A stretch of 64,000 nt of DNA from Commensalibacter papalotli (ex Servin-Garciduenas et al. 2014) (GCF_000527695.1 NZ_ATSX01000003.1:105005-169004), one strand, 5' to 3'. Numbered from the stretch's first letter, positions 45,669-59,516 are shown. The notes: generated from the letters alone by a model not told the origin. Translations and numbers: made by a program.

Positions 45669-47339
45669 ATGAAAGATGTCATCTCAATAGGCCTAGATTT
45701 TGGTAGTGATTCAGTTCGTGCAATCGCCGTTGAATGTAAATCAGGGTATGAAATTGCAAGTGAGGTTATAAATTATCCAAGATGGAAAAAAAATCTTTAC
45801 TGCAACTCTGTTAAAAATATATTCCGCCATCATCCGCTTGATTATATTGAGTCAATGGAACAAGCAATTATTGCTGTAGTTCAAAAATTAGGCGAAAAAT
45901 CACAACAAATTGTATCCATCGGGGTTGATAGCACCGCATCAACACCAGCTCCTATTGATCAAGATGGAAATGTTTTAGCACTTAGACCAGAATTTGCAGA
46001 CAATCCCAATGCTATGTTTGTTTTATGGAAAGACCATAGCTCTATCAAAGAAGCAGAAAAAATTAATCAGCATTGTCAGCAAGAAGAATATGCTCGATAT
46101 CTTGATACATGCGGTGGAATTTATTCTTCTGAATGGTTCTGGGCAAAAATCATGCATATTTTTAAAGAAGACGAAAAGGTAAAACAAGCAGCTGCTTCTT
46201 GGGTTGAATTATGCGATTGGGTACCTTCTTTATTATCGGGAACAAACGCACCGCAGAATATCAAAAGAGGTCGATGCGCCGCTGGACATAAAAGTCTCTG
46301 GAGTGAAAAATGGGATGGACTTCCACCTTATGAGTTCTTCCAAGATTTAGATTCCAACCTGGTTAAACATCTTCCATACCCTTTATTTACAGATACTTAC
46401 ACCGCAGATATTCCGGTTGGAAAAATAACACCTGAATGGGCTAAACGACTTGGGCTTTCAAAGGACGTTATCATTTCTGGTGGGGCATTTGACTGTCATA
46501 TGGGTGCCATTGGTGCCGGAGCAAAGCCATATTCACTGGTTGAGGTAATTGGAACCTCCACATGTGTTATTCTAGTCGCAGATAAAGATCGTATTGAAGA
46601 TAACATTGTCCAAGGTATTTGTGGTCAGGTCGATGGCAGTGTCATCCCTGATTATATTGGCCTTGAAGCAGGACAGTCTGCTTTTGGTGATGTATATGCT
46701 TGGTACCAACGTCTTTTATCTTGGCCTTTAGAACAGCTGAAAAAAGAACTTCCTGATAATCAAGAAGTTATTAAGCAAGTAGAAAATAACCTACTGAATT
46801 CTTTGACAGAACATTGGTATAAAAATATTGATTTAGACCATTTACCAATCACTTTGGATTGGTTTAATGGCAGACGTACTCCTAATGCCAATCAAAGATT
46901 AAAAGGCACACTAACTGGGATTACTTTAGGCACAGATACAGCAACACTTTTTGGCAGTTTAATTGTCTCTACTGCTTGTGGTGCCAGAGCGATTATGGAA
47001 TGTTTTACTAACCAAAATGTTCCTGTAAATTCTATTATTGCAATTGGAGGGATTTCTAAAAAATCCCCAATTATTATGCAGACTTGTGCTGATGTAATGA
47101 ATCGCTCCATTGAGATTTGTGAATCAGAACAATGTTGTGCTCTTGGTGCGGCTATTGTTGCTGCGGTTGCGGCTGGTATTTATACGAGCATTCCAGAAGC
47201 TCAAAAAACGATGGCCAGCCCAATTAGCACAACATTCACACCAGATCCTAACAGATCAAAACAATATCAAACGATATACGAACAATATGTTCAATGGTCT
47301 GAGGTTAGTGAGCCTCAGTATAATCAATCTGCATTATAG
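45669..47339 (+). CDS. araB: Ribulokinase
   Basis: Phosphorylates L-ribulose to L-ribulose 5-phosphate, the second step of L-arabinose catabolism. The 556-residue protein has the FGGY-kinase phosphate 1 motif [16 protein letters not shown] and the catalytic region [17 protein letters not shown]. It also has the [14 protein letters not shown] block and the C-terminal [24 protein letters not shown]. Stretches such as [25 protein letters not shown] and [11 protein letters not shown] are almost those of E. coli AraB, so this is the enterobacterial type. It is the first gene of the operon. Confidence 0.95.
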   Translation: MKDVISIGLDFGSDSVRAIAVECKSGYEIASEVINYPRWKKNLYCNSVKNIFRHHPLDYIESMEQAIIAVVQKLGEKSQQIVSIGVDSTASTPAPIDQDGNVLALRPEFADNPNAMFVLWKDHSSIKEAEKINQHCQQEEYARYLDTCGGIYSSEWFWAKIMHIFKEDEKVKQAAASWVELCDWVPSLLSGTNAPQNIKRGRCAAGHKSLWSEKWDGLPPYEFFQDLDSNLVKHLPYPLFTDTYTADIPVGKITPEWAKRLGLSKDVIISGGAFDCHMGAIGAGAKPYSLVEVIGTSTCVILVADKDRIEDNIVQGICGQVDGSVIPDYIGLEAGQSAFGDVYAWYQRLLSWPLEQLKKELPDNQEVIKQVENNLLNSLTEHWYKNIDLDHLPITLDWFNGRRTPNANQRLKGTLTGITLGTDTATLFGSLIVSTACGARAIMECFTNQNVPVNSIIAIGGISKKSPIIMQTCADVMNRSIEICESEQCCALGAAIVAAVAAGIYTSIPEAQKTMASPISTTFTPDPNRSKQYQTIYEQYVQWSEVSEPQYNQSAL

Positions 47340-47378
47340 AATTTATTTATTATTAAAATAAAAACAAAGAGGGTAAAA

Positions 47379-48881
47379 ATGTCTAATTTTCAAGAATACG
47401 AAGTATGGTTTGCTGCTGGCAGTCAACATTTATATGGCCCAAAAACACTGCGACAAGCTGAGCAAAACGCTAAAGAAGTTGCACAATATTTTAACGAAAA
47501 AGTTAACTTTCCAGTCAAAATTGTTTATAAACCTATCGTCACACGCCCAGAGGAAATTACAGCACTTTGTCGTGAAGCAAATCATAGCCCAAAATGTATT
47601 GGTATTATGACATGGTTACATACATTTTCTCCAACTAAAATGTGGATTAACGGTTTAAATATTTTAACCAAACCACTCTTTCAACTAGACACACAATATA
47701 ATGAAACTGTTCCATGGAATACAATGGATATGGATTTCATGAATTTGAACCAAACTGCACATGGTGGCAGAGAGTTTGGTTTTATTTGTGCACGGATGAA
47801 AGTGCCAACAACCGTTGCTATTGGCTTTTGGAAAGACAGCAAAGTTCATGAAAAAATTGAGCGTTGGATGCGCGTTTCTGCAGGTATTATGGCTGAACAA
47901 TCTTTAAAAGTTGTTCGTTTTGGCGATAATATGCGTGAAGTCGGTGTGACAGAAGGAAATAAAGTTTCTGCACAAATTAAATTTGGATATTCTGTTAATA
48001 CACATGCGGTTGGTGATCTGGTTCAAGTTATTAACGATATCCCACAAAGTGACGTTGATGCTTTAGTAGAAGAATATGAAACTTTATATCGTTTCAGCCC
48101 TGTAACACAAAAAAATGGTGAAAAACGCCAAAATGTTATTGATGCCGCTCGCATTGAATTAGGGATTAAAAAATTCTTAGTACAAGGTGGGTATGGTGCT
48201 TATACAAATACATTTGAGGATTTGCACGGTATTAAACAACTTCCTGGTATTGCATCACAACGCTTAATGCAACAAGGATATGGGTTTAGTGCTGAGGGCG
48301 ATTGGAAAACCTCTGCACTTTTAAGAACCATCAAACTGATGGCCAGCGGTATAGATCGAGGCACTTCTTTTATGGAAGATTACACCTATGACTTTACCAA
48401 AGGACAAGAGCTGGTCATTGGCTCTCATATGTTAGAAGTCTGCCCATCTATTGCTGATGAAAAACCATTAGTGGATGCTCAATATTTAGGTATTGGTGGC
48501 AAAGATGATCCTGTTCGTTTGATTTTTAAATCTCGCCCAGGACCAGCAATTAATGCCAGCTTAATTGATCTAGGTAATCGCTTTAGGTTGGTAACCAATG
48601 CTTTGGAAACGATTGAGCAACCACATCCACTTCCTAAGCTTCCTGTTGCATGTGCAGTATGGAAACCAAAGCCTTCTTTGGATGTTTCAACACAAGCATG
48701 GATTGCCGCAGGCGCAGCCCATCATTCCGTTTATACCCAAGCATTAGATATGGAATATTTCCGTTTATATGCAAAATTAAAAGATATGGAAATTGCCGTT
48801 ATTGATGAAAACACCAATACACATCAATTTGAAAAAGAACTTTTGTGGAATGACATGCTTTATTCTAACAAAGTAAAATAA
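47379..48881 (+). CDS. araA: L-arabinose isomerase
   Basis: Interconverts L-arabinose and L-ribulose, the first catabolic step; Mn-dependent, 500 residues. The N-terminus [35 protein letters not shown], the [18 protein letters not shown] block, and the metal-site region [26 protein letters not shown] (Glu and His ligands) are all present. GAGGG precedes the ATG. It follows araB by 39 bases and precedes the transporter by 41. Confidence 0.96.
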   Translation: MSNFQEYEVWFAAGSQHLYGPKTLRQAEQNAKEVAQYFNEKVNFPVKIVYKPIVTRPEEITALCREANHSPKCIGIMTWLHTFSPTKMWINGLNILTKPLFQLDTQYNETVPWNTMDMDFMNLNQTAHGGREFGFICARMKVPTTVAIGFWKDSKVHEKIERWMRVSAGIMAEQSLKVVRFGDNMREVGVTEGNKVSAQIKFGYSVNTHAVGDLVQVINDIPQSDVDALVEEYETLYRFSPVTQKNGEKRQNVIDAARIELGIKKFLVQGGYGAYTNTFEDLHGIKQLPGIASQRLMQQGYGFSAEGDWKTSALLRTIKLMASGIDRGTSFMEDYTYDFTKGQELVIGSHMLEVCPSIADEKPLVDAQYLGIGGKDDPVRLIFKSRPGPAINASLIDLGNRFRLVTNALETIEQPHPLPKLPVACAVWKPKPSLDVSTQAWIAAGAAHHSVYTQALDMEYFRLYAKLKDMEIAVIDENTNTHQFEKELLWNDMLYSNKVK

Positions 48882-48922
48882 AACATATTTGATGTAAAAC
48901 TCTATTAAAGTGAGTAAAATAA

Positions 48923-50341
48923 ATGCAGCAATCAGTATTATTAAATGAAAATGTTCAAAAAAGAGAAGCTTCTACAAAAAGAGCAACGCTTCTTATTGGC
49001 CTTGCTGCTGCAATGGCAGGGTTATTGTTTGGCTTAGATATCGGCGTTATTGCTGGAGCTCTTCCTTTTATTACAATAGATTTTAAATTGGGCAGCCATT
49101 TACAAGAATGGGTTGTAAGCTCAATGATGCTGGGTGCTGCATTAGGAGCCATATCCAATGGGTGGTTTTCCTTTAAACTTGGAAGAAAATATAGCTTATT
49201 AATTTCTGCTCTTTTGTTTATTATCGGGTCTTTGGGTTCTGCTTTGGCCCATAATGTTGAGTTCTTGATTTTTTGGAGAATTGTTTTAGGTTTTGCTGTG
49301 GGAGTTGCTTCTTATACAGCACCTTTATATTTGTCAGAAATGGCTCCTGAAAATGTTCGTGGTAAAATGATTTCTGGATATCAGTTACTGGTGACGATTG
49401 GGATTGTCGTTGCCTTTCTTTCTGATACCTATTTTACTTCAACAGGAAATTGGCGCATGATGCTTGGGGTATTATGTATTCCTGCATTATTATTGATGGC
49501 TATGGTATTTTTCCTGCCGAATACCCCACGTTGGCTTGCAGCAAAAGGTAGAGAAGAAGAAGCTTTACAAGTCTTACATCATATTAGAAATAATGATGAA
49601 AAAGTCAAAAAAGAATTTAATGAGATCAAAGAAAGCTTAAAGGTTAAACAAGAAGGTTGGTCTCTTTTTAAAGTCAATAAAAATGTTCGTCGCGCTGTGT
49701 ATCTTGGTATGGCATTGCAAGCAATGCAACAATTTACTGGTATGAACATTATTATGTATTATGCCCCAGAAATTTTTAGACGTGCAGGGTTCCAAACAAA
49801 TCATGAGCAAATGTATGCAACAATTATTGTTGGTTTAACATTTGTTTTTGCTACTTTTATTGCAATCTTTACGGTTGATAAACTTGGTCGTAAACCTATT
49901 TTAAAAGTCGGTTTTGCTATTATTGCCCTTGGTACATTCGTTCTTGGATTATGTTTATATCTGATTGATAATGGCAATAATTTTGCTTTTATTTCTTATG
50001 CCTCTGTTGGTATGGCCATTATGTGTATTGGTGGATATGCCATGAGTGCTGCCCCTGTTATTTGGGTTCTTTGCTCAGAAATCCAACCTCTTAAAAGCCG
50101 TGACTTTGGTATCTCTTGCTCTACCACTACAAACTGGGTAAGCAATATGATTATTGGCGCAACTTTCTTAACATTAATACAAACGTTGGGAATCAGCTGG
50201 ACCTTCTGGATTTATACGGCTCTAAACGTTGTATTTATTTTCGTTGTTATCTTTTTCATTCCAGAAACCAAAAATGTTACATTGGAACATATTGAAAGAA
50301 ATCTGATGAGTGGTAAAGCTTTGCGTGACATTGGAAATTAA
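48923..50341 (+). CDS. araE: Arabinose:proton symporter AraE (MFS)
   Basis: A 472-residue major-facilitator sugar porter with twelve predicted membrane segments. Sugar-porter signatures are [14 protein letters not shown] in TM1, [13 protein letters not shown] after TM2, [61 protein letters not shown] in TM7, and [18 protein letters not shown] at the C-terminus. Several of these blocks are close to E. coli AraE, so arabinose is the likely substrate. In E. coli araE is a separate locus; here it lies inside the operon between araA and araD. Confidence 0.9.
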   Translation: MQQSVLLNENVQKREASTKRATLLIGLAAAMAGLLFGLDIGVIAGALPFITIDFKLGSHLQEWVVSSMMLGAALGAISNGWFSFKLGRKYSLLISALLFIIGSLGSALAHNVEFLIFWRIVLGFAVGVASYTAPLYLSEMAPENVRGKMISGYQLLVTIGIVVAFLSDTYFTSTGNWRMMLGVLCIPALLLMAMVFFLPNTPRWLAAKGREEEALQVLHHIRNNDEKVKKEFNEIKESLKVKQEGWSLFKVNKNVRRAVYLGMALQAMQQFTGMNIIMYYAPEIFRRAGFQTNHEQMYATIIVGLTFVFATFIAIFTVDKLGRKPILKVGFAIIALGTFVLGLCLYLIDNGNNFAFISYASVGMAIMCIGGYAMSAAPVIWVLCSEIQPLKSRDFGISCSTTTNWVSNMIIGATFLTLIQTLGISWTFWIYTALNVVFIFVVIFFIPETKNVTLEHIERNLMSGKALRDIGN

Positions 50342-50362
50342 TTTGTAAGGAATAATTGAGAA

Positions 50363-51061
50363 ATGCTTAAAGAATTAAAAGAACAAGTTTTCGAAGCCAA
50401 TATCGCTTTAAAAGAACATAATTTGGTTGTGCTGACCTGGGGAAATGCAAGCGCTATTAATAATGACAGAGATTTAATAGTTATTAAACCTTCAGGTGTG
50501 CAATATCAAAATATGAAGCCAAGTGATATGGTTGTTGTTAATCTTGAAACTGGAAAAGTTGTAGATGGTCAATTAAAACCTTCATCAGATACTGAAACAC
50601 ATCGTATTTTATATCAAAAATTTTCGGATGTTGGTGGTATCGTTCATACGCATTCTCGTCATGCAACAATATGGGCTCAGGCAGGAAAATCTGTTAATCC
50701 TCTAGGAACCACGCACGCAGATTATTTTTATGGTGCTATTCCTTGTACTCGATTAATGACCAAAAATGAAATAGAACATAATTATGAGTTTGAAACAGGT
50801 AAAGTCATCATTGAGACTTTTAATAATTTAAATTTAAAGCCTTTGGACATGCCTGCAGCTTTAGTACATTCTCATGGTCCCTTCACTTGGGGGAAAAATG
50901 TCATGCAAGCTGTTGATCACTCCATTATTTTAGAAGAGATTTGTTATATGCAAATGTTTTCTTATATGGTTTCACCAGAACTTTCAAACATGCAAACAGA
51001 GTTATTAAATAAACATTATTTTCGTAAGCATGGTGCTAACGCTTATTACGGACAAAAATAA
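50363..51061 (+). CDS. araD: L-ribulose-5-phosphate 4-epimerase
   Basis: Converts L-ribulose 5-phosphate to D-xylulose 5-phosphate, delivering arabinose carbon to the pentose phosphate pathway. A class II aldolase-fold enzyme of 232 residues. Zn-binding histidines are in [14 protein letters not shown] near residue 95 and in [12 protein letters not shown] near 170. The [10 protein letters not shown] and [14 protein letters not shown] blocks bind substrate. It ends the operon, 21 bases after araE, and is followed by a hairpin terminator. Confidence 0.95.
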   Translation: MLKELKEQVFEANIALKEHNLVVLTWGNASAINNDRDLIVIKPSGVQYQNMKPSDMVVVNLETGKVVDGQLKPSSDTETHRILYQKFSDVGGIVHTHSRHATIWAQAGKSVNPLGTTHADYFYGAIPCTRLMTKNEIEHNYEFETGKVIIETFNNLNLKPLDMPAALVHSHGPFTWGKNVMQAVDHSIILEEICYMQMFSYMVSPELSNMQTELLNKHYFRKHGANAYYGQK

Positions 51062-51096
51062 AAAACTTAATATAACATTCCTTAAATAAATGAGAT

Positions 51097-51130
51097 ATAT
51101 GGGCTTATTGAAAAATTAATAAGCCCATAT
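51097..51130 (+). terminator. Terminator of the ara operon
   Basis: ATATGGGCTTATT-gaaaaatt-AATAAGCCCATAT followed by TTTT, a perfect 13-base stem 36 bases after the araD stop. Confidence 0.85.
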
Positions 51131-51372
51131 TTTAATTATTACTAAATTTTAAAATACAAGGGTAGCTACAATTTTAGTGAATATTGATTATCGCATTAAA
51201 TTTAACTAATTAATAAATATCAACGATACGATTAACTCGCAAAGCTTAATAAAAGTTTTCTAAATCTCTATCTTCTAAAATTAATTCTTAACATTAAGAT
51301 AGAATCTTATAAAAGTTCGACTTATACTATCCAATGAATTATGAAATCACTTTTAACATTGAATATAAAATT

Positions 51373-51840
51373 ATGCCCGAACCAACTGATTTAAAAAAAC
51401 ATCTTACCCAACTAGGACAAAACAGTCCTTTACCCCAATCTCCGCAAGAGGCCAAGCTGGAGCGCGTTCCTGCGCCATATCAAGAATATGATTATACTAT
51501 TCGCTTTACCGCACCAGAATTCACATCACTTTGCCCAATTACAGGACAACCTGATTTCGCCCATTTAGTAATAGATTATATTCCTGGGAAATGGATCGTC
51601 GAAAGCAAATCTTTGAAATTATATTTGTCAAGCTTTCGTAACCATGGCTCTTTTCACGAGGCATGTACGATTGAAATTGCATCCACCATCGTCAAATTGC
51701 TGAAACCCAAATGGCTAAGAATTGGTGGGTATTGGTATCCGAGAGGCGGAATGCCTATCGATGTTTTCTGGCAAACAGATACACCACCTAAAAAAGTATG
51801 GATTCCTGATCAAGAGGTTCCATCATATAGAGGAAGATAA
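51373..51840 (+). CDS. queF: NADPH-dependent 7-cyano-7-deazaguanine reductase (QueF)
   Basis: Reduces preQ0 to preQ1 in queuosine synthesis. Unimodular QueF: the catalytic cysteine is in [16 protein letters not shown] near residue 57, with the substrate-binding [20 protein letters not shown] block after it and the [18 protein letters not shown] block near the end. I take the ATG at 51373 (155 residues, the usual length). An ATG at 51334 would add 13. Neither has a clear ribosome binding site. No preQ1 riboswitch is evident upstream. Confidence 0.93.
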   Translation: MPEPTDLKKHLTQLGQNSPLPQSPQEAKLERVPAPYQEYDYTIRFTAPEFTSLCPITGQPDFAHLVIDYIPGKWIVESKSLKLYLSSFRNHGSFHEACTIEIASTIVKLLKPKWLRIGGYWYPRGGMPIDVFWQTDTPPKKVWIPDQEVPSYRGR

Positions 51841-51864
51841 TTTCTTACCCCCCTCTATTTTTAG

Positions 51865-52281
51865 CTATTTCTTTACAGAAGTAGCTAATTCAAGCATAAC
51901 TTGAGCATTTTGCATTTCATCAATCAGCTCACGTTGTCTTTCTGCATCATTACCCTTGGCAGCTTCTTTGAAGCTTTCTTCTAAATCAGCTAAAAGTTTT
52001 GTCGCAACCTCTTCAGATAGCTCATCCAACTTTTTAACTTCTTTGGCAAGTACTGTGCATCCCGTTTCTTTCATTTCAGCGAAACCGCTTTCAACAAAGA
52101 AACTATCGGTTATTTTATCACCTACATAAAGGTGAATAACACCCCCACGAAGGAGAAGGATCATGGGTACATGTCCTTCCATTGCAGCAATATCGCCTTC
52201 AAGACCGGGTAAAACAGCCATATCAACCTGTTGAGAAACAACAACTTTCTCTGGGCTAACAATTTCAAGTTGTATCGACAT
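51865..52281 (-). CDS. atpC: ATP synthase F1 subunit epsilon
   Basis: A 138-residue rotor-stalk subunit that also inhibits ATP hydrolysis. The N-terminal beta-sandwich (IQLEIVSPEKVVVSQQVDMAVLPGLEGDIAAMEGHVPMI) is typical. The C-terminal helical part (from about 90) is less conserved and shorter on charge pattern than in E. coli. AAGGAAG precedes the ATG. It is the last gene of atpHAGDC, 33 bases after atpD. Confidence 0.92.
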   Translation of the reverse strand: MSIQLEIVSPEKVVVSQQVDMAVLPGLEGDIAAMEGHVPMILLLRGGVIHLYVGDKITDSFFVESGFAEMKETGCTVLAKEVKKLDELSEEVATKLLADLEESFKEAAKGNDAERQRELIDEMQNAQVMLELATSVKK

Positions 52282-52314
52282 TACTGCCTTCCTTTACCTT
52301 TTATACAAAACAAC

Positions 52315-54773
<2,459 letters not shown>

Positions 54774-54784
54774 AATGACGCTCC

Positions 54785-56323
54785 TTAAACTTGCTTGAAC
54801 TTAAGAACGAAATCTTTTAAGAATGCTGCGAGTTTTTCTTCCAATTCCTTGGAAATTTGAGCAGCATCACGGATTCCATTTAAAATCTCAGAGCCAGAAG
54901 AACGCATCACTTCGATAAATTGCTTTTCAAAATTACCAATTTTCTCAACTGGAATTTCATCAGTATATCCACGAGTACCAGCATATAAAACGACCACTTC
55001 CTCTTCCATTGTATAAGGAGAGTTTTGAGGTTGTTTTAATAATTCTGTTAAGCGTGCACCACGAGCCAACAATTTTCTGGTAGAAGCATCAAGATCAGAA
55101 GCAAATTGAGAGAATGCTTCCATTTCACGATATTGTGCCAACTCAAGTTTAATACTACCAGCAACTTGCTTCATAGCTTTACTTTGTGCAGCAGAACCCA
55201 CACGAGACACTGAAGTACCAACGTTAACCGCAGGACGAATACCACGATAGAAAAGCTCGGTTTCCAAGAAAACCTGACCATCTGTAATCGAAATCACATT
55301 CGTAGGAATATATGCAGAAACGTCACCAGCTTGTGTTTCGATAACAGGTAAAGCTGTTAATGAACCACCACCATATTCATCAGACATTTTTGCAGCACGC
55401 TCTAATAAACGAGAATGCAAATAGAACACATCCCCAGGATAAGCTTCACGTCCAGGAGGACGACGCAACAATAATGACATTTGACGATAAGCAACAGCTT
55501 GCTTTGACAAATCATCATAGCTGATTAATGCGTGCATTCCGTTATCACGGAAATATTCACCCATAGAAGCCGCAGCATAAGGCGCAATATATTGCATAGG
55601 AGCAGCATCAGAAGCTGTTGCTGCAACAACGATACAATATTCCATCACGCCCTGCTCTTCAAGGGTACGGACAACCTGAGCCACTGTTGAGCGTTTTTGA
55701 CCAATAGCAACGTAAATACAATAAAGTGTTTTCTTTGGATCGTTTAATGCATTGGTTTTCTTTTGCGCAATCATCGTATCGATTAATACGGTTGATTTTC
55801 CTGTTTGACGATCACCAATAATCAATTCACGTTGTCCACGTCCAATAGGAACCAACGCATCAATTGCTTTAATTCCTGTTAACATAGACTCGCAAACAGA
55901 TTGGCGAGGCATAATTCCAGGGGCTTTTACTTCAGCCAAACGACGTTCAACGTCTTTTAATGGGCCTTTTCCATCAATTGGATTACCAAGACCATCAACA
56001 ACACGACCTAAAAGACCTTTACCAACAGGAACGTCAATTACTCGATTCGTACGAGAAACTGTATCCCCTTCACGCACTTGGCTGTCATTTCCAAAAATAA
56101 CAATCCCAACGTGATCACTGGAAAGATTCAATGCCATCCCTGTTAAATCGCCGTTTGCAAAGGAGACTAGCTCACCCGCCATGACGTTTTGCAGGCCATA
56201 AACCAATGCAATACCGTCACCAACAGACAAAACAATTCCTGTTTCCTCAACGTTAGACTCTTTATCAAAGGACGCAATTTGTTTTTTAAGGATGTCCGAA
56301 ATCTCTGCGGGACGGATTTCCAT
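54785..56323 (-). CDS. atpA: ATP synthase F1 subunit alpha
   Basis: The regulatory nucleotide-binding subunit, 512 residues. The P loop is [19 protein letters not shown] near residue 170. The [41 protein letters not shown] block is near 370. The [17 protein letters not shown]-terminus, which binds delta, is also present. The ATG at 56323 overlaps the atpH stop by one base (TGATG); a GTG immediately upstream is an alternative. AGGGAG precedes it. Confidence 0.97.
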   Translation of the reverse strand: MEIRPAEISDILKKQIASFDKESNVEETGIVLSVGDGIALVYGLQNVMAGELVSFANGDLTGMALNLSSDHVGIVIFGNDSQVREGDTVSRTNRVIDVPVGKGLLGRVVDGLGNPIDGKGPLKDVERRLAEVKAPGIMPRQSVCESMLTGIKAIDALVPIGRGQRELIIGDRQTGKSTVLIDTMIAQKKTNALNDPKKTLYCIYVAIGQKRSTVAQVVRTLEEQGVMEYCIVVAATASDAAPMQYIAPYAAASMGEYFRDNGMHALISYDDLSKQAVAYRQMSLLLRRPPGREAYPGDVFYLHSRLLERAAKMSDEYGGGSLTALPVIETQAGDVSAYIPTNVISITDGQVFLETELFYRGIRPAVNVGTSVSRVGSAAQSKAMKQVAGSIKLELAQYREMEAFSQFASDLDASTRKLLARGARLTELLKQPQNSPYTMEEEVVVLYAGTRGYTDEIPVEKIGNFEKQFIEVMRSSGSEILNGIRDAAQISKELEEKLAAFLKDFVLKFKQV

Positions 56324-56910
56324 CACGCGGCTCCCTTCATAACATTATGTAGACGATTAAGACGAGATTTAAGGCTAGCATCATAGAGCTGAGCCCCAAT
56401 ACGTATCACAAAGCCGCCTAGTAACTTTGTATCAATACGCTCTAGTAAATTAACTTTATTATATCCTGCTTGGGTCAAGCGATCTTTTAACTGAGCACGT
56501 TGAATGTCTGTCAAAGGATGTGCTGTAATGACTTCGGCCGTGACCAATCCACGACGAAGATTAACCAAAGCAAAAAAAGCTAATAAAATAGCTTTTAAAC
56601 TGGCAAGCCTGCGATTGTTCGCAATTACACCAACAAAATTTTGAAGTAACTGACTGAATCCAACTTGTTTCAAAGTGCCAACAACGATCTCACGACTTTG
56701 CGCTGTATCAAAAGAAGGATTATTTAAAACATCTTTCAACAATTCGCTTTCATTGATAATTTTCAATAGATTTTCAACTTCAACCATGACCTCATTTAAA
56801 GAACGCTCTTCTTCAGCCAATTCATAAAGGGCTGTAGCATAGCGACCTTTGAGATCATTTGCAGTAAAAGTTGATGCTGCAGCAGCAGCCATTGTTGCAT
56901 CGGTATTCAC
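56323..56910 (-). CDS. atpH: ATP synthase F1 subunit delta
   Basis: Joins F1 to the peripheral stalk, 195 residues from the GTG at 56910 or 189 from the ATG at 56892. The N-terminal helical part ([23 protein letters not shown]) and the C-terminal signature [33 protein letters not shown] are typical. It is the first gene of the F1 operon; the F0 genes (atpB, E, F) are not in the window, the normal alphaproteobacterial split. Confidence 0.93.
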   Translation of the reverse strand: MNTDATMAAAAASTFTANDLKGRYATALYELAEEERSLNEVMVEVENLLKIINESELLKDVLNNPSFDTAQSREIVVGTLKQVGFSQLLQNFVGVIANNRRLASLKAILLAFFALVNLRRGLVTAEVITAHPLTDIQRAQLKDRLTQAGYNKVNLLERIDTKLLGGFVIRIGAQLYDASLKSRLNRLHNVMKGAA

Positions 56911-57266
56911 TTGGTTTATTCTTTCATTTCTTTTCTAGAATAGTGTAACAAAGCCAAACAGCTTTCTCTACCTTCCCAACAATTATGATATAAACTTTTA
57001 TAAAGGACTTAGTCTATACCAAATCATGTTAAAAATTAAAATTAAAAAGCACTTTGCTTATAATTTAATCCTTAACTGTTGCAAGTCTGTACAACTCGCT
57101 ACTATATTCCAGTATAAAACCATAAAACCCGTACTTTTAATTAATATCTTAGATAAAAGATTTTTCAAAAAAAGGAAAGTCTCTGAAAGCCGAAAACAAT
57201 GAAGATCAAGCAAAAATAATAATTTTTTTTTAAATTTGATTTTTTAGTGACAGAACCTTTTTATAT

Positions 57267-57360
57267 TAAAAAGCTGGAGATTAATTATCAATTCGCATTC
57301 AATTTTCATAAAACTCGCTAACATCAGAAATAATACTAATGTTTATCTCCAGATTTTTTT
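57267..57360 (+). ncRNA. Possible small RNA or decayed terminator (long-range hairpin plus T run)
   Basis: CTGGAGAT (57274-57281) pairs with ATCTCCAG (57345-57352), and flanking A and T runs extend the stem past one mismatch. The right arm is followed by eight T. The 63-base loop is AT-rich and unstructured by eye. No promoter is evident. Confidence 0.2.
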
Positions 57361-57392
57361 TGTCTTTTTCTATGAAACTTTTAAATATATAC

Positions 57393-57488
57393 TTATAATA
57401 CTTTCAAATGGCCATCATAAGATAATTTAAGCGTATAACGCCCGTTATCATAGCAAATATTTTTAATTGTTTCATTATGCAAACCGCC
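57393..57488 (-). pseudogene. Short coding-like relic
   Basis: A 31-codon stop-to-stop frame with protein-like composition, GGLHNETIKNICYDNGRY followed by TLKLSYDGHLKVL. It has no ATG start and is shorter than any domain I know. The pattern looks like the end of a degraded gene. Chance is possible. Confidence 0.2.
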
Positions 57489-57860
57489 TTATACAACAGA
57501 TTTAATAAATGACTTCACTACGAAAGTTAAAAACGCTATTTGAATGGAGGTTTGGTTTGAAGTGAATAACACCATTTATAATTAAGTGCTTTATTTTAAT
57601 GAGCATTCTGGCATAAAATTATTAAAATATCACATCGGTTTTATACTAAAAATATCAACATTATTATTTTGAGGTATTCGCATTTAAATTTGTTATTCCA
57701 GATTGTCAACTCTAGTAGATTAAGTTTTAAACGGCTTTAAATTCGAATATTCACTAAAAAATATCGAAAAACATATATAAAGATCGCCTTACTGTAACGA
57801 TAATATATCTTCATGCGCTGAAGATCTTAATCACATAATTATTTGAATGTCTGTGGATTT

Positions 57861-57934
57861 TGGAGCGGGCGAAGGGAATCGAACCCTCCTCAGAAGCTTG
57901 GAAGGCTACTGCATTACCACTATGCTACGCCCGC
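57861..57934 (-). tRNA. tRNA-Gly (anticodon TCC)
   Basis: On the minus strand GCGGGCG pairs with CGCCCGC as a 7-base acceptor stem, followed by a T discriminator and an encoded CCA. The D arm is short, the anticodon loop CT-TCC-AA reads glycine codons GGA/GGG, and the T arm GAGGG-TTCGATT-CCCTT is regular. Length 74 with CCA. Confidence 0.95.
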
Positions 57935-58175
57935 TTGTATCTTGAAGAATAGTCTATAATAAAGAGCTATTTAATTTATAACACCTTTTTAGCAAAATTT
58001 TTCATTAGATCAAGTCTTTTTTTTAAAATTTGCTAATTTTTTATAAAAAGTTAGTTTTATAATTTTTTTTACTTGACTTTCTTCACGTTTCATTGCTTTT
58101 TCTCTTAACTGTGATTTGAACAAATTAACCTTGCAAAAGGAATAGTTCTAGTTTAAAATCACACAGTGATCATGC

Positions 58176-58252
58176 AGGGGTGTAGCTCAATTGGCTAGAG
58201 TGCCGGTCTCCAAAACCGGAGGTTGCGGGTTCGAGACCCTCCACCCCTGCCA
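58176..58252 (+). tRNA. tRNA-Trp (anticodon CCA)
   Basis: AGGGGTG pairs with CACCCCT, followed by a G discriminator and encoded CCA. The anticodon arm CCGGT-CTCCAAA-ACCGG carries CCA in the loop, and the T arm GCGGG-TTCGAGA-CCCTC is regular apart from one weak pair. It lies upstream of secE-nusG, its usual position in many proteobacteria. Confidence 0.96.
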
Positions 58253-58368
58253 TTAGACACGTAAGTATACCATGAATGTAATCACATTCATCTTGTCCTT
58301 TAACCACGCATCTATATTATATTAAGTCAATATAATTAAAGTGCTATTTTGAGTAGGAAAGGTGTTTC

Positions 58369-58557
58369 GTGTCGGTCAATCCCACGAAATTTCTGCGTGA
58401 TGTTCGTAATGAAGCCAAGAAAGTTACTTGGCCAACACGTCGCACGACATTAGTCACAACAGCCGCCGTGCTTGCAATGGCCGCTGGTGCTTCCGCATTC
58501 TTTTTTATTGTAGACCAAGTCATAGGCTTTGGTATTCAAACTTTGTTTGGCTTATAG
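58369..58557 (+). CDS. secE: Preprotein translocase subunit SecE
   Basis: Small essential subunit of the SecYEG channel, 62 residues. The amphipathic helix block [20 protein letters not shown] is followed by one membrane segment ([24 protein letters not shown]). It starts with GTG at 58369, with GGAAAGG upstream, and is followed by nusG after 16 bases. Confidence 0.95.
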   Translation: MSVNPTKFLRDVRNEAKKVTWPTRRTTLVTTAAVLAMAAGASAFFFIVDQVIGFGIQTLFGL

Positions 58558-58573
58558 GAGATTGAAACCAGTC

Positions 58574-59104
58574 ATGACAAAAAGATGGTACGTCATTCAC
58601 GTTTACTCTGGATTTGAAAAAAAAGTTGTTCAACAAATCAAAGAACAAGCTGAACAAAAAGGACTAAACGGTCAAATCGAAGAAATTTTGGTTCCTTCAG
58701 AAGAAGTCATCGAAGTTAAACGTGGTCAAAAAGTTCAAACAGAACGCAAATTTTTTCCTGGTTATGTCCTGGTAAAAATGGAAATGACAGATGATGCTTG
58801 GCATTTAATTAAAGACACTCCAAAAGTCACTGGATTTTTGGGGAACAGAATGCGCCCTTCTCCTATTTCCAATGCCGAAGCTGAACAAATCATAAAACAA
58901 GCTCAAGAAGGCACAAATAGCCCTCGTCCTTCTGTTAATTTTGAAGTAGGTGAGCAAATCAGAGTTTCTGACGGTCCTTTCACCTCATTTAACGGTGTTG
59001 TTGAAGAAGTTGATACAGAAAAAGGCCGCTTAAAAGTCAGCGTCTCTATTTTCGGTCGATCAACCCCAGTTGAACTTGAATATAATCAAGTCGAAAAACT
59101 GTAA
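58574..59104 (+). CDS. nusG: Transcription termination/antitermination protein NusG
   Basis: Couples RNA polymerase to Rho and the ribosome, 176 residues. The NGN domain starts [19 protein letters not shown] and includes [14 protein letters not shown] near residue 60. The KOW domain reads [35 protein letters not shown] lies 13 bases before the ATG at 58574. A strong terminator follows at once, so transcription does not run on to ribosomal protein genes here. Confidence 0.97.
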   Translation: MTKRWYVIHVYSGFEKKVVQQIKEQAEQKGLNGQIEEILVPSEEVIEVKRGQKVQTERKFFPGYVLVKMEMTDDAWHLIKDTPKVTGFLGNRMRPSPISNAEAEQIIKQAQEGTNSPRPSVNFEVGEQIRVSDGPFTSFNGVVEEVDTEKGRLKVSVSIFGRSTPVELEYNQVEKL

Positions 59105-59119
59105 GTAAATAGTTTTACA

Positions 59120-59165
59120 AAAAGCCCTATGATACAAGTAAAAACTTGTATCATAAGGCTTTTTT
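59120..59165 (+). terminator. Strong terminator after nusG
   Basis: AAAAGCCCTATGATACAAG and CTTGTATCATAAGGCTTTTT form a stem of about 18 pairs with one mismatch and a 6-base loop, ending in T. It starts 15 bases after the nusG stop. Confidence 0.93.
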
Positions 59166-59516
59166 GTATTTATCATCCCAATACCTTATTAAATATTCAT
59201 TAATCTCCTTTTGTAATCTCTGTATCTTATAAATTTATCTTGCTGTCATTGAAAAGAATATATCTCACAAATTTATAAGATCATTCATATCGTTTATGAT
59301 GACTGACGATATTTTGTATGTTCTTAATATTAAGTCACCTATTGAAATTTGTGTATAATTATGTGATTATGTTAATAGAATAATATTTTTATATATAATG
59401 CTCACCACGACCTTCATGATAGGGTCATTAAACAAAATAAAGTATCCTGTTCATAAACTATTTAATGAAACGAGTTTACGTATATTCTGCGTATCTTATG
59501 AGTTTTTAGATAACTC
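59166..59516. other. Junction region between nusG and the accessory cluster
   Basis: 351 AT-rich bases with no gene. They contain a perfect 13-base inverted repeat, ATCTTATAAATTT (59224-59236) and AAATTTATAAGAT (59269-59281), 32 bases apart. I see no att-type copy of the neighbouring tRNA ends. Confidence 0.5.

Larger units (their letters stand above)
56911..57860. other. 950-base region without a convincing gene
   Basis: Very AT-rich sequence between atpH and tRNA-Gly. It holds a long-range inverted repeat with a T run (57267-57359) and a short coding-like frame on the minus strand (57393-57488), both described separately. The rest has no open frame, RNA fold or repeat that I can support. 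It contrasts with the tight packing elsewhere and may be a decayed locus. Confidence 0.45.

Noticed and set aside
51131..51372. Possible preQ1 riboswitch before queF
   Set aside because: I could not find the conserved stem, C-rich loop and A-rich tail. Only an 8-base inverted repeat (51267-51274 and 51296-51303) is present.
57861..58252. tRNA-Gly or tRNA-Trp as an integration site for the accessory segment
   Set aside because: I see no second copy of either tRNA 3' end in the following 6 kb and no integrase gene.
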